Below, piece after piece: positions 8,170 through 16,068 of a DNA stretch of 64,000 nt (position 1 is the stretch's first letter; each line of letters begins with the position of its first letter). The stretch lies in the NCBI RefSeq assembly GCF_001686925.1, contig NZ_LVEN01000042.1:248001-312000 (forward strand), in the 5' to 3' direction. The notes below the pieces were generated by a model. It was not told the origin of the DNA and ran no database searches. It saw only the letters and a program-made list of their open reading frames with translations. This stretch comes from Flavobacterium piscis (GTDB taxonomy: Bacteria; Bacteroidota; Bacteroidia; Flavobacteriales; Flavobacteriaceae). The position numbers were made by a program, and so were the translations under genes.

Positions 8170-8908
8170 TTAAAATTTTTCACTTCCGGTAGATTTAATT
8201 AAGACAGGACTTATTACTAAAGAAATTAAAAAAGCTGAAATTACAGTTACAATAATATTTCCTGGAGAGATATGATTTAAATTAATTAAAAATCTTAAGA
8301 TTGAAATTGTCACTGTAAGTATACTAATCGTAACCCAGTATTTTTGATTAATATCTATCGGCTGAATTATGTTTTCAGGAAGTTTAAAAAATGATGCAAC
8401 TATAATTATGGCTCCTAATAAAGTGCTTGCATGCTGTGTTATTTTCCAAATTGGAATTTCATTTCCTAAAAAAGAAAAGCTATTCTTTAATGAAGAAATA
8501 TGTTCTACGAAATAACCATGATTATGTGTAAAACCATCCCAAAAAAGATGAGAAGCTATTCCGATTATTGTGGAGATTAAAACTATAATCCAATTTTCTT
8601 TAAAATAATTGTTCCAATTAAACTTGCTGAAAAGCAATACTCTTGATTTTGTAATATTAGGAGAATTAAAGAATAAAGAATTGCGGATTATATTGTGAAA
8701 TATAAAAGAAAGCAAAATTGCTAAAGGCAAATCAAACCAAAATATTCCATAAAAAGTATGACTGTAATTACTCTGAACCTTCATTCGAATAAAAATACTC
8801 AAAATCGGGAGTTAAGCTGCCAATTATAAGTCCGGTTAATGAAATCCAATTTTTAGGTAAATATTTTAAGGGAAGGATTATTGCGGGATGAGAAAAGGTA
8901 AATGGCAT
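8170..8908 (-). pseudogene. DUF4184 family membrane protein gene broken by a one-base frameshift
   Basis: Read leftward from an ATG at 8908, the first 46 codons give MPFTFSHPAIILPLK, SLTGLIIGS and TPDFEYF, the typical DUF4184 N-terminus, and then run into a stop. The rest of the family (IRMKVQSNYSHTFYG, FWFDLP, a HLFWDGFTH-type motif and several membrane helices) continues in another frame down to 8170. Removing one A from the five-A run at 8791-8795 restores a continuous 245-residue protein of normal length. DUF4184 proteins are polytopic membrane proteins of unknown function. The downstream part has no other lesion, so this is a very recent mutation, a phase-variable tract, or a sequencing error in a homopolymer. 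Confidence 0.85.
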
Positions 8909-9031
8909 TAAGATTAGAATAGTTAAGATTTTTATGAGGTTAAATTTAAAATTAATAATCTAACAAAAGGCTTAATTTTTCTTTATCTCTTAATGGTTCA
9001 ATAAAATAATGTTTTAAATTAAGGCATAAAA

Positions 9032-9057
9032 AAAAGCAGAACCTAAGTTCTGCTTTT
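9032..9057 (-). terminator. Intrinsic terminator of the tonB gene
   Basis: AAAAGCAGAAC at 9032-9042 and GTTCTGCTTTT at 9047-9057 form a perfect 11-bp stem with a four-base loop. Read leftward, it follows the tonB stop by 9 bp and ends in a T-rich tract. Confidence 0.85.
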
Positions 9058-9066
9058 CTGTTTTTA

Positions 9067-9891
9067 TTATTGAGCTTCCGTTTTTATAGTGATTGGAAGG
9101 TTATAGGCAGTTCGAACTGCTTTCCCGTTTAATACTCCGGGAATCCATTTTGTTTTTAATGATTTAAGTACTCTGATTGCCTCTTTTCCAAGTCCGTAAC
9201 CAGGATCATTTTTTACCATGATATCAGTAATAGAGCCGTCTCTTTCGATTACAAATGAAACATAAACTTTTAAAGTTCTGTCGGCATCCAATTCCGGTCT
9301 GTTGAAATTATTACCTACATAAGTATAAAACTTAGCCATTCCTCCTGGAAATTCCGGCATTTTGTCTAAAAGTGCAGGAAGTACAGGTTCGTTAGTTATT
9401 GGTGCTACTGATACAACTTCTGTGTCTCCACCGGGATTTCCAGGTATTGGATTCGCGATAGTTCCTGATCCGTCTCCTGTATTAGATACTGCAGAAGGAT
9501 TTTGATCGTTTGTAGCAATCTTGTCTACAGCCTGTTCGGTTGGTACTAGAACTGGATGTGATAATTGACTCAAATCTGTTGCCGAAGTTGCTGCTGCCTG
9601 TTGTTGAACTGGCGGTGCCGGAGGCGTTGGCTGAACAGGGATTGGAGTTAAATTTACTGGCGTTAGCGGGTCATAAATAACTGGTCCTTCTTCTACAGGA
9701 GCTGGAGTTTTAAATTTGTTGATTAAAATTGATACACTTCCCAAAGCGGCTAATAATAGCAAACCCATAAATAGAGCTGAGATGGTAGTTTTTGAATTCT
9801 CCTGGCGTAATTGATACGCGCCGTACTCTTTGTTTTTGTTTTCGAAAACAAGATTGGTCCAGCTTGTTTCGTAGATACTTGATTTAGACAT
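9067..9891 (-). CDS. Energy transducer TonB family protein
   Basis: The 274-residue protein has the TonB plan. A short cytoplasmic N-terminus holds ENKNKEYGAYQLRQE, which is typical of Bacteroidota TonB. One membrane helix (about 38-58) follows, then a Pro-rich periplasmic stretch (about 65-105, with PAPVEEGPVIYDP and PTPPAPPVQQQ), and a C-terminal TonB domain (about 185-270) with PEFPGGMAKFYTYV, YVSFVIERDGSI and TKWIPGVLNGKAVRTAYNLPI. It would couple proton-motive force from ExbB/ExbD, not in this window, to outer-membrane transporters such as the SusC protein at 56196. It has its own terminator and no exbBD neighbours, so it is one of probably several TonB paralogues. Confidence 0.93.
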   Translation of the reverse strand: MSKSSIYETSWTNLVFENKNKEYGAYQLRQENSKTTISALFMGLLLLAALGSVSILINKFKTPAPVEEGPVIYDPLTPVNLTPIPVQPTPPAPPVQQQAAATSATDLSQLSHPVLVPTEQAVDKIATNDQNPSAVSNTGDGSGTIANPIPGNPGGDTEVVSVAPITNEPVLPALLDKMPEFPGGMAKFYTYVGNNFNRPELDADRTLKVYVSFVIERDGSITDIMVKNDPGYGLGKEAIRVLKSLKTKWIPGVLNGKAVRTAYNLPITIKTEAQ

Positions 9892-10048
9892 GATTTATGG
9901 ATTTTAAGGTTAAGTAACATTTAAATCATAAGCGATAAGGTTTTGGGTTTTGGCAAACAACGGAAGCGTTGTTGTTTTAATGTGTGGATAATTTACTTTT
10001 TTAAGAATAAAGTGAATTATATTTTATTCTTTACCTAAAGATAATAAA

Positions 10049-10600
10049 TTATCTATTACGTTCGATAATTTCTGCCAATAATTTTTTAGCTCGAAGTAAT
10101 TTTACTTTTACGTTGCTTAAAGGTTCATCGATTTTAAGTGCGATTTCCTGATAAGTCATTTCCTGAAAATAACGCAACTGGATTACTTCCTGATAATGTG
10201 GTTTCAGTTCTTTGATGCATTGTAGCAGTCGGGAAAGATTTTGCTCCTTAATTAAAGCATCTTCGGCTGATGGAGTAGGGTCGGCAATATTGTAAGCCTG
10301 TTGGTCTTCGTTATCAGTGATTTCTATAAAAAGATTGGTTTTCTTTTTGCGCAATAAATCAATGTATACGTTTTTTGCAATGGCAATTAACCACGTGTTG
10401 AATTGAAATTCAGGGTTATAAGAACCTATCTTATCAAAAGCTTTAGAGAAGGTTTCGATAGTAATATCTTCGGCAGTAGTTTCGTTTTCAGTACGAGTTA
10501 GCATAAAGCCATACACTTCATTCCAGAAATAATCTAATAAAAAAGTAAAGGCGATTTGATCGCCCTTTTTTGCTTTTTCTATTTTAGAATTTATTTCCAA
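10049..10600 (-). CDS. ECF-type RNA polymerase sigma factor
   Basis: A 183-residue sigma-70 family protein with only regions 2 and 4, as in extracytoplasmic-function sigma factors. Region 2 is DQIAFTFLLDYFWNEVYGFML with AEDITIETFSKAFDKIGSYNPEF, and FNTWLIAIAKNVYIDLLRKKK is the -10 recognition part. Region 4 is ELKPHYQEVIQLRYFQEMTYQEIA with a helix-turn-helix at SNVKVKLLRAKKLL. There is no anti-sigma gene next to it. Its start overlaps the end of the upstream glycosyltransferase by 10 bp, so the two are probably co-transcribed and translationally coupled. The regulon cannot be told from sequence. Confidence 0.92.
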   Translation of the reverse strand: MEINSKIEKAKKGDQIAFTFLLDYFWNEVYGFMLTRTENETTAEDITIETFSKAFDKIGSYNPEFQFNTWLIAIAKNVYIDLLRKKKTNLFIEITDNEDQQAYNIADPTPSAEDALIKEQNLSRLLQCIKELKPHYQEVIQLRYFQEMTYQEIALKIDEPLSNVKVKLLRAKKLLAEIIERNR

Positions 10601-11697
10601 TATACAGGTTTTGAAAAGATATTAGTTATAAAGATATTAATTTGTGTGAATATAAGCATGATTTCTACAATAGGAAACCAAACTTTAATGTCATTTTCTT
10701 TTAATTTTCCGGCAGAAAATCCAATTACAGTCCATGCAACAGTGTAACGAGTTGCCAAAATAGCTAAAACTGCAATCCATTGAAATTGGAAAGCTAATAA
10801 TAGTATAACTAAAATAAAGAAAAATAATTGTGATATAAAAAAGAGGCCCAATTGCATTTTGTCGAAAAATTTATAATATTCGGCAGTAGAAATATGTCTT
10901 CTTTTTTGAGTAAACCATTCTCTGTAAGTTTCTTTTGGTTTAGAGTAGGTGAAACTTTCCGGAGTATAGGATATCGTTGTATTGTTTTTGTTTGCAGCCT
11001 GATTGATAAACAAGTCATCGTCGCCAGAACGAATCTGGATGTGTTCGATAAAGCCATTTACATTAAAAAACTCGTCTCTTTTATAGGCTAAATTACGACC
11101 AACCCCCATGTACGGGAGTCCCAATTTTGCCCATGAAAAATATTGTACCGCTGTTAAAACCGTTTCAAAACGAATTATTTTATTCAATAAAGAACGCTCA
11201 ACTTTCTCATAACCTCCGTAGCCTAAAACAATCGTTTTATTCATGGTAAATTGAGAAGTCATTGCTGTAATCCAGTTTTTTGAAGTTGGATAACAATCAG
11301 CATCTGTAAATAATAAGTATTCTTTTTTAGAAGCTTTGATTCCCAGGGTTAAAGCATATTTTTTATTGCCCCAAAAAGCTTCATTATTTTGCACTTTTAC
11401 TAAACGAATATTAGGATATTGTTGTTCAAATTGCTCAAAAACTTCTAAGGTTTCATCGCTTGACGCATCGTCTATTAAAACAATTTCGAAATCAGGGTAA
11501 TCTTGTTCTGCCAATAGCGGAATAAACTTTTTAACGTTTTCTTCTTCATTTTTAGCACATACAATTACCGAAACAGGTAATTTTTTTGATGTAATATCTT
11601 GTGGTTTAGCAAAAGCAAACTTTCCAAAAATTCCTAAGTAGTAGAAAACCTGAATAACAACAATAGCAATAAAGAAGTAAAATAAAGTTATAAGCAT
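10591..11697 (-). CDS. Membrane-anchored family 2 glycosyltransferase
   Basis: A 368-residue GT-A fold glycosyltransferase. An N-terminal membrane helix (about 3-22) is followed by the GT2 core with PVSVIVCAKNEEENV, DFEIVLIDDASSDET, the metal-binding DxD-like FTDADCYPTS, and the acceptor segment SGDDDLFINQAA with TQKRRHISTAEY. Two or three C-terminal membrane helices end the protein. The QKRRH motif resembles the QxxRW signature of processive GT2 enzymes such as N-acetylglucosaminyl or ceramide transferases. The substrate is unknown. The gene is coupled to the downstream ECF sigma factor, with a 10-bp overlap. Confidence 0.87.
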   Translation of the reverse strand: MLITLFYFFIAIVVIQVFYYLGIFGKFAFAKPQDITSKKLPVSVIVCAKNEEENVKKFIPLLAEQDYPDFEIVLIDDASSDETLEVFEQFEQQYPNIRLVKVQNNEAFWGNKKYALTLGIKASKKEYLLFTDADCYPTSKNWITAMTSQFTMNKTIVLGYGGYEKVERSLLNKIIRFETVLTAVQYFSWAKLGLPYMGVGRNLAYKRDEFFNVNGFIEHIQIRSGDDDLFINQAANKNNTTISYTPESFTYSKPKETYREWFTQKRRHISTAEYYKFFDKMQLGLFFISQLFFFILVILLLAFQFQWIAVLAILATRYTVAWTVIGFSAGKLKENDIKVWFPIVEIMLIFTQINIFITNIFSKPVYWK

Positions 11698-11780
11698 CTG
11701 ATTTTAATGTCTTTTAATTTCTGAATCTTGCGCGTGCAAATGTACTTATGAATTCCTAGATTTCAATGGCTAAAGCCAAT

Positions 11781-12395
11781 TTACTTTCGGCATTTCGACA
11801 TTTCTTTTGCAACAGCAATAGCCTGAGGGTTTTCAGTTTTTTCTAATTCTGTAATAATGTTTTTATAATTGAGGTCGTCTCGGTTTTGAGAGAGTTTTTT
11901 GGTAGCCTGAATTTCATCAATTTCAATTTCAAAACCAAATATTCCTCTCGCTTCACGCATTGTTTTTGTTGATAAATCCTCAACGCGAACAGGATTCTCA
12001 GAACCCGCTTCATATTTATCAACCAATTTTTTAAGCTGCTCTATTGTGGTGGCTTCGTCTACAATTTTGATTCGGCCATAAACATGTACGGCTATATAAT
12101 TCCAGGTAGGCACATTTTCGTGATCGTACCAGGAAGAAGAAATATAACTGTGCGGACCTGTAAATACGGCCAAAACCTGATCGTTCTCGGCAAAACCTTC
12201 TGCTTGCGGATTTAATTTTGAAATATGTCCTTGTAAAATTTCTTTTCCGTCAGCTGTAACTTCAAGTTCTATCGGAATATGCGTAGCGCATAATTTTCCC
12301 TGAGTTTGATTGATCAGAATGCCAAAACTATTTTCTTTTAAAAAAGTTCTGATCGATTCCGGATCTTCGTCTTTGTATATTTTAGGAGTATACAT
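11781..12395 (-). CDS. FMN-binding negative transcriptional regulator family protein (PaiB-like)
   Basis: The protein starts MYTPKIYKDEDPESIRTF, the standard PaiB N-terminus, so I start it at 12395 rather than at the in-frame ATG 12 codons upstream, which lies inside the preceding gene. It has about 204 residues of a split-barrel flavin-binding fold: GKLCATHIPIELE, LQGHISKLNPQA, AVFTGPHSYISSSWY, VPTWNYIAVHVYG, and the C-terminal GFEIEIDEIQATKKLSQN. Bacillus PaiB was described as a repressor of sporulation and protease genes. The biochemical role here is uncertain, and flavin binding is inferred from the family. It follows the GNAT gene by 2 bp, recalling the paiA-paiB pairing. Confidence 0.88.
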   Translation of the reverse strand: MYTPKIYKDEDPESIRTFLKENSFGILINQTQGKLCATHIPIELEVTADGKEILQGHISKLNPQAEGFAENDQVLAVFTGPHSYISSSWYDHENVPTWNYIAVHVYGRIKIVDEATTIEQLKKLVDKYEAGSENPVRVEDLSTKTMREARGIFGFEIEIDEIQATKKLSQNRDDLNYKNIITELEKTENPQAIAVAKEMSKCRK

Positions 12396-12397
12396 TT

Positions 12398-12865
12398 TTA
12401 TGAATTTTGATTTAAAGATTTTTCCAGACAAATGGCTTCCGGTCGATCTATATATTTTCCGTAATTCGAAATTACTTTATATCCTTGTTTTTGATAAAAA
12501 TGAACAGCACTTTCATTTTTTACTCGTGTTTCTAAAACCAAATTGGTATAACCAAGATTGACAGCTTCATTTTCTAAAAAACCTAAAATCGTTTGTCCAA
12601 TTTTCTTTCCCTGATATTTGGCATACATTCGTTTTACTTCTCCGATATTTTGATCAATTGGCCTAATAGCGCCGCAACCCACAATTTCAGAATTAATTTC
12701 AGCTATGACAAATACAAATTTTGAATTTTCATTCTCCCAATCCTGAAAAGAATTTTTTCCATCACTTCCAAAACGAAGGTAAAGATTTTCTGATAATTCT
12801 TTTGTAATTGCCAAAACTTTTTCGTTGTTTGGATTTACTATTTTTATAGAAATACTTTGTGTCAT
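12398..12865 (-). CDS. GNAT family N-acetyltransferase
   Basis: A 155-residue acetyltransferase from the ATG at 12865 (MTQSISIKIV). The alternative ATG at 12901 lies inside a dispersed repeat and is rejected. The GNAT core is visible: VFVIAEINSEIVGCGAIRPI (beta strands 2-4), IGEVKRMYAKYQGKKIGQTILGFLE (motif A with the acetyl-CoA pyrophosphate loop QGKKIG), and NLVLETRVKNESAVHFYQKQGYKVI (motif B). The substrate is unknown. It is immediately upstream of the PaiB-like gene; in Bacillus, PaiA is a polyamine acetyltransferase of this fold, but identity with PaiA is not supported by more than context. Confidence 0.87.
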   Translation of the reverse strand: MTQSISIKIVNPNNEKVLAITKELSENLYLRFGSDGKNSFQDWENENSKFVFVIAEINSEIVGCGAIRPIDQNIGEVKRMYAKYQGKKIGQTILGFLENEAVNLGYTNLVLETRVKNESAVHFYQKQGYKVISNYGKYIDRPEAICLEKSLNQNS

Positions 12866-12897
12866 CTTATTTGAAGAAAATGAGTTTTTTAGATTTG

Positions 12898-12960
12898 TCA
12901 CATCGAGCGAAGTCGAGATGCTTTGTTGATATAGAGGACTTCGACTTCGCTCAGTTTGAC
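12898..12960. repeat. Dispersed intergenic repeat with imperfect arms (family D)
   Basis: CATCGAGCGAAGTCGAGATG at 12901-12920 and CTTCGACTTCGCTCAG near 12939-12954 form an imperfect stem, flanked by GTCA and TTTGAC. A related fragment, GTCAGGCTGAGCAAAGCCGA, is at 45171-45190. The unit is more G+C-rich than its surroundings and sits exactly between genes. Function is unknown; it resembles REP-type elements. Confidence 0.65.
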
Positions 12961-12996
12961 AATATTTTTAATTTGTGAATTAGTGAAATTTGTGTT

Positions 12997-14010
12997 TTAT
13001 ATCACATTAACTTCCGCTTCAATATGAATCCCAAACTTTTCGAAAACAGTTTTTTGAACATCTCTCGAAACGGCTAAAATTTCCTGTCCTGTTGCGTTAC
13101 CATAATTTACCAAAACCAAAGCCTGATTTTTATGAACTCCGGCATCACCAAAACGTTTTCCTTTAAAACCTGCTTGTTCGATTAACCAGCCTGCCGGAAC
13201 TTTTACCTCAGTTTCAGAAACTTCATAATATTTCATTTCGGGAAACTTTGGATGAATTTTTTCGAAATCAGATTTTAATAAAATCGGGTTTTTAAAGAAA
13301 CTTCCGCTATTTCCTAATTCTTTAGGATCGGGTAATTTGCTTTGTCTGATGGCGATTACAGCATTACTCACGTCTTTTAAAGTTGGAGTTGTCACATTGT
13401 TTTTAGCCAATTCAGCCGTAATATCTCCGTACGAAGTATTGATTTTGTGATTGCGTTTTGTGAGTTTATAAATTACCGAAGTGATAATATATTGATCTTT
13501 AACTTCATTTTTAAAAATGCTTTCTCTGTAACCAAAATTACATTCGGCATTGGTGAAGGTTTTTATTTCCTGAGTTTCAATATTTATGGCTTCGCAAGAA
13601 ACAAAAGTGTCTTTTATTTCTGTTCCGTAAGCACCAATATTCTGAACAGGAGTTGTACCGACATTTCCTGGAATCAGAGACATGTTTTCTAAACCTCCAA
13701 AATTGTTATCAATAGTATAGAGTACGAAATCATGCCAGGTTTCTCCAGCCTGACTTTCGACCCAAACAAAATCATTATCTTCTTTAATAATTTTCTTGCC
13801 CTTTAAATCTATATGAATGACCAACGCCTCAATATCTTTGGTTAAAAGCATATTGCTTCCTCCGCCTAAAATAAATTTTTTCTCGTTTTTGTATTGTTTT
13901 AAAATTGATTTTAATTCGTCTACTGAATGAACAGCAACAAATTGTTTGGCTTTGGCTTCGATACCAAAAGTATTGTGGTTTTTTAAAGAAAAATTGGATT
14001 GGATTTCCAT
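12997..14010 (-). CDS. murB: UDP-N-acetylenolpyruvoylglucosamine reductase MurB
   Basis: MurB is the FAD- and NADPH-dependent reductase that makes UDP-N-acetylmuramate for peptidoglycan. From the ATG at 14010 (MEIQSNFSLKNHNTFGIEAKA) the protein has 337 residues, a type I MurB length. FAD-binding segments FILGGGSNMLLTKD and NMSLIPGNVGTTPVQNIGAYG, the YRESIFK segment, the catalytic serine in GNSGSFFKNP and the catalytic glutamate in HIEAEVNVI are present. An ATG 10 codons further upstream is less consistent with the family start. Repeat family C lies just upstream and repeat family D just downstream. Confidence 0.96.
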   Translation of the reverse strand: MEIQSNFSLKNHNTFGIEAKAKQFVAVHSVDELKSILKQYKNEKKFILGGGSNMLLTKDIEALVIHIDLKGKKIIKEDNDFVWVESQAGETWHDFVLYTIDNNFGGLENMSLIPGNVGTTPVQNIGAYGTEIKDTFVSCEAINIETQEIKTFTNAECNFGYRESIFKNEVKDQYIITSVIYKLTKRNHKINTSYGDITAELAKNNVTTPTLKDVSNAVIAIRQSKLPDPKELGNSGSFFKNPILLKSDFEKIHPKFPEMKYYEVSETEVKVPAGWLIEQAGFKGKRFGDAGVHKNQALVLVNYGNATGQEILAVSRDVQKTVFEKFGIHIEAEVNVI

Positions 14011-14063
14011 AAATAATAGGCTTTTATAATCTGAGTTCAAAAGTAAGGATTATAATTTTTTTT

Positions 14064-14228
14064 AACCGCAAAGTTCGCAAGGATTTACGCGAAGTCCGCA
14101 AAGTTTATGTATGCGTGGTATTGTAAAAAGGCAAAGTTCGCAAAGCTTTGTATTAATCAAGCTTTGCGAACTTCTTTGTTTATGAATATTCAACAGATAA
14201 AAAAAAACCTTGCGGACTTTGCGGTTAA
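14064..14228. repeat. Dispersed palindromic repeat, family C (AACCGCAAAG type)
   Basis: The outer ends AACCGCAAAG near 14064 and CTTTGCGGTT near 14217-14226 are inverted, and internal copies of TTCGCAAAGCTTTG and AAGCTTTGCGAACTT give further pairing. Its right end overlaps the TAA stop of the glycosyltransferase gene, so the repeat begins exactly where that gene ends. Related copies are at 24731-24812, 39900-40016 and 51672-51808. Confidence 0.75.
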
Positions 14229-15283
14229 ATTTTTGAATCCAGCAATTCATGATATTTATCCGCAATAATCTTCATATTAATATCATAATTCGCATTTGCC
14301 TCTACAAATTTTCTGTTTTGAATAACGGCCTGATTTCGGGATTCAGCATTTTCAAAAGACCAAATTAGTTCTTCTGCCAAAATTTTGATATTATCAATTT
14401 CAATTAACTGTCCGTTTTCGCGATGCTTGATCCAGCTTTGATTTCCTGGGATATCCGAAACTACAGGATAACAGCTACAAGCCATTGCCTCGAATAAAGA
14501 AGCCGAAACTCCTTCTGTAATTGGCATGCTGATATAGGTATTTGATTGTTGCAATAATTTAGGAAGTTCAGTGTTTGGGATTCTTCCTGTAAAAATTACT
14601 TTGTTTTCGATTTGAAGTTCTCTTGCTAAGTCTTTTAAGAATTGCAAGCGTGTTCCGTCTCCAACAATGGTCAACGAAAAATCGATTCCTTTTTGATGTA
14701 AAATCGCAAAAGCTCTTAAAATCGAATCATGTCGGTATTCCGGTTGTAAAGATCGCGTTACAATTGCTTCAATTTTGTTTGAATTATTGATTGAAGGAGA
14801 AAAAAGAGATAAATCAATTCCTTTTGGGATCATCAAAACTTTATTCATATCAACGCCAATTGCTTTCATCGAAATCGTCATTACCGGACCCCAGGCATGA
14901 ATTAAATCGGCTTTTTTGAAAGCGTGTCTCTGAATGATTTTTTTCAGTGGTAATAAAAGCGAGCCTTCCGGCCATAAATCTGTTCGGCCTTGTTGTGCAA
15001 TTGCGATAGGATGCATTCCTGAAATCGCTGCAAGAAAACCATAGCTGGTTGTTCTTTCTGCAATAATCATATCCGGTTTTTCTCGGCGGATTGTTTTTCG
15101 AATAGAAAGAGGAGAAAAAACATATTCTAAAATACGCTTGAATCGGTTGAGTTTTGAATTGTTGGGTGTTTGAAGTTCCCAGGTGCAAATTTCAAAATCG
15201 CCAAATTCTTTCAAACCATTCATCCACGTAATCGCATCCGCACGATAAGATTCTCCCAGAAAAAGTATTTTTCTTTTTTTCAT
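14225..15283 (-). CDS. Family 4 glycosyltransferase (GT-B fold)
   Basis: A 352-residue soluble glycosyltransferase with no signal or membrane helix. The N-terminal half includes KKRKILFLGESYRADAITWM, and IPKGIDLSLFSPS is the linker before the nucleotide-sugar-binding half. That half has SLTIVGDGTRLQFL, VIFTGRIPNTELPKLL, and SMPITEGVSASLFEAMACSC, the EX7E-type motif of GT4/group 1 transferases (E-GVSASLF-E). The donor and acceptor are unknown; it may act on surface polysaccharide. It sits alone between two dispersed repeats. Confidence 0.9.
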   Translation of the reverse strand: MKKRKILFLGESYRADAITWMNGLKEFGDFEICTWELQTPNNSKLNRFKRILEYVFSPLSIRKTIRREKPDMIIAERTTSYGFLAAISGMHPIAIAQQGRTDLWPEGSLLLPLKKIIQRHAFKKADLIHAWGPVMTISMKAIGVDMNKVLMIPKGIDLSLFSPSINNSNKIEAIVTRSLQPEYRHDSILRAFAILHQKGIDFSLTIVGDGTRLQFLKDLARELQIENKVIFTGRIPNTELPKLLQQSNTYISMPITEGVSASLFEAMACSCYPVVSDIPGNQSWIKHRENGQLIEIDNIKILAEELIWSFENAESRNQAVIQNRKFVEANANYDINMKIIADKYHELLDSKI

Positions 15284-15298
15284 GCGATGATTTTTTTT

Positions 15299-15362
15299 GC
15301 CACAGATTAAAGGATTTAAAAGATTTCTTTACTAATCTGTGTTACTCTGTGAAATCTGTGGC
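15299..15362. repeat. Dispersed palindromic repeat, family B (GCCACAGATT type)
   Basis: GCCACAGATT at 15299-15308 is the exact inverse of AATCTGTGGC at 15353-15362, with further AATCTGTG and CTGTGAAATC copies inside. A degenerate relative is at 18122-18246. It lies between the start of the GT4 gene and the end of the DUF2461 gene. Confidence 0.75.
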
Positions 15363-15380
15363 AAAAATAGATCTAATTTT

Positions 15381-16058
15381 TTAAAATTCATCCGTCTCTA
15401 AGGCGCGATTGATGAATTCGTTTAAAGGTTTTAAAGCAATTAGTTTTTTGCTCATTTTGGCAACAAAGTCTTTTTGAGTGACTTCAGCAAAATCATATTT
15501 TTGAGTAGCTGTGAAACTTTTTAGTTTTAAAAACTCAATTGCAGGATGGTCTTTTTCGTAACCTCGTGGCGGGTTTTTAAGCGAATTGGTTTCATTTATA
15601 TCCAAACTTCCAAACTCCTTCTTAAAGTTTTTGTCGGTAATAATTGCTTCCAGATCATCATGAAAAAAAGCGATTTCTTTACGTACTTTTTTTAAATCTT
15701 CCGCCTCTGGCGAATAAAATCCGCCGGCGATAAAACTGGCGCCTTTTTCTATATGTACATAATATCCAGCACGGTTAGCACCTTTAGCGCCGGTAGACAT
15801 CCAAACGCCTAAATGGACTTTATACGGCGATTTGTCTTTAGAGAATCGAATGTCGCGATTGATTCTAAAAGTACAGTTTTTAACTTCCAGTAATTCTAAT
15901 GACGGATCAAGCGGTTTCATTACGTCAAGAAAATCACTTACTAACTGGTGATAATCTTTTTTGAAAATTTCGTATCTCTTTTTGTTATCCTGAAACCAAT
16001 CTCTGTTATTGTTCTTTTTTAAATCGTCTAAAAATTGCAATGATTCTTTCGTTAGCAT
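15381..16058 (-). CDS. DUF2461 domain-containing protein
   Basis: A 225-residue protein that is one DUF2461 (TIGR02453) domain: LQFLDDLKKNNNRDWFQDNKKRYE at the N-terminus, then CTFRINRDIRFSKDKSPYKVHLGVWM, AGYYVHIEKGASFIAGGFYSPEAE, RKEIAFFHDD and HPAIEFLKLKSFTA. The family is widespread and its function is unknown. It has no signal peptide and is probably cytoplasmic. It follows the rhodanese-thioredoxin lipoprotein gene with 10 bp between them and is probably co-transcribed; no functional link is evident. Confidence 0.9.
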   Translation of the reverse strand: MLTKESLQFLDDLKKNNNRDWFQDNKKRYEIFKKDYHQLVSDFLDVMKPLDPSLELLEVKNCTFRINRDIRFSKDKSPYKVHLGVWMSTGAKGANRAGYYVHIEKGASFIAGGFYSPEAEDLKKVRKEIAFFHDDLEAIITDKNFKKEFGSLDINETNSLKNPPRGYEKDHPAIEFLKLKSFTATQKYDFAEVTQKDFVAKMSKKLIALKPLNEFINRALETDEF

Positions 16059-16068
16059 ATTCTTTATT

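Noticed and set aside
9955..9974. AACAACG/CGTTGTT hairpin after the ECF sigma gene as a terminator
   Set aside because: The stem is only 7 bp and the leftward transcript has no T-run after it, so the evidence is too weak to list.
14062..14265. Leftward open frame over the gap beside the GT4 gene
   Set aside because: It is made of the family C repeat (runs of KLCELC-like residues come from the repeat) and overlaps the start of the repeat and end of the glycosyltransferase gene.
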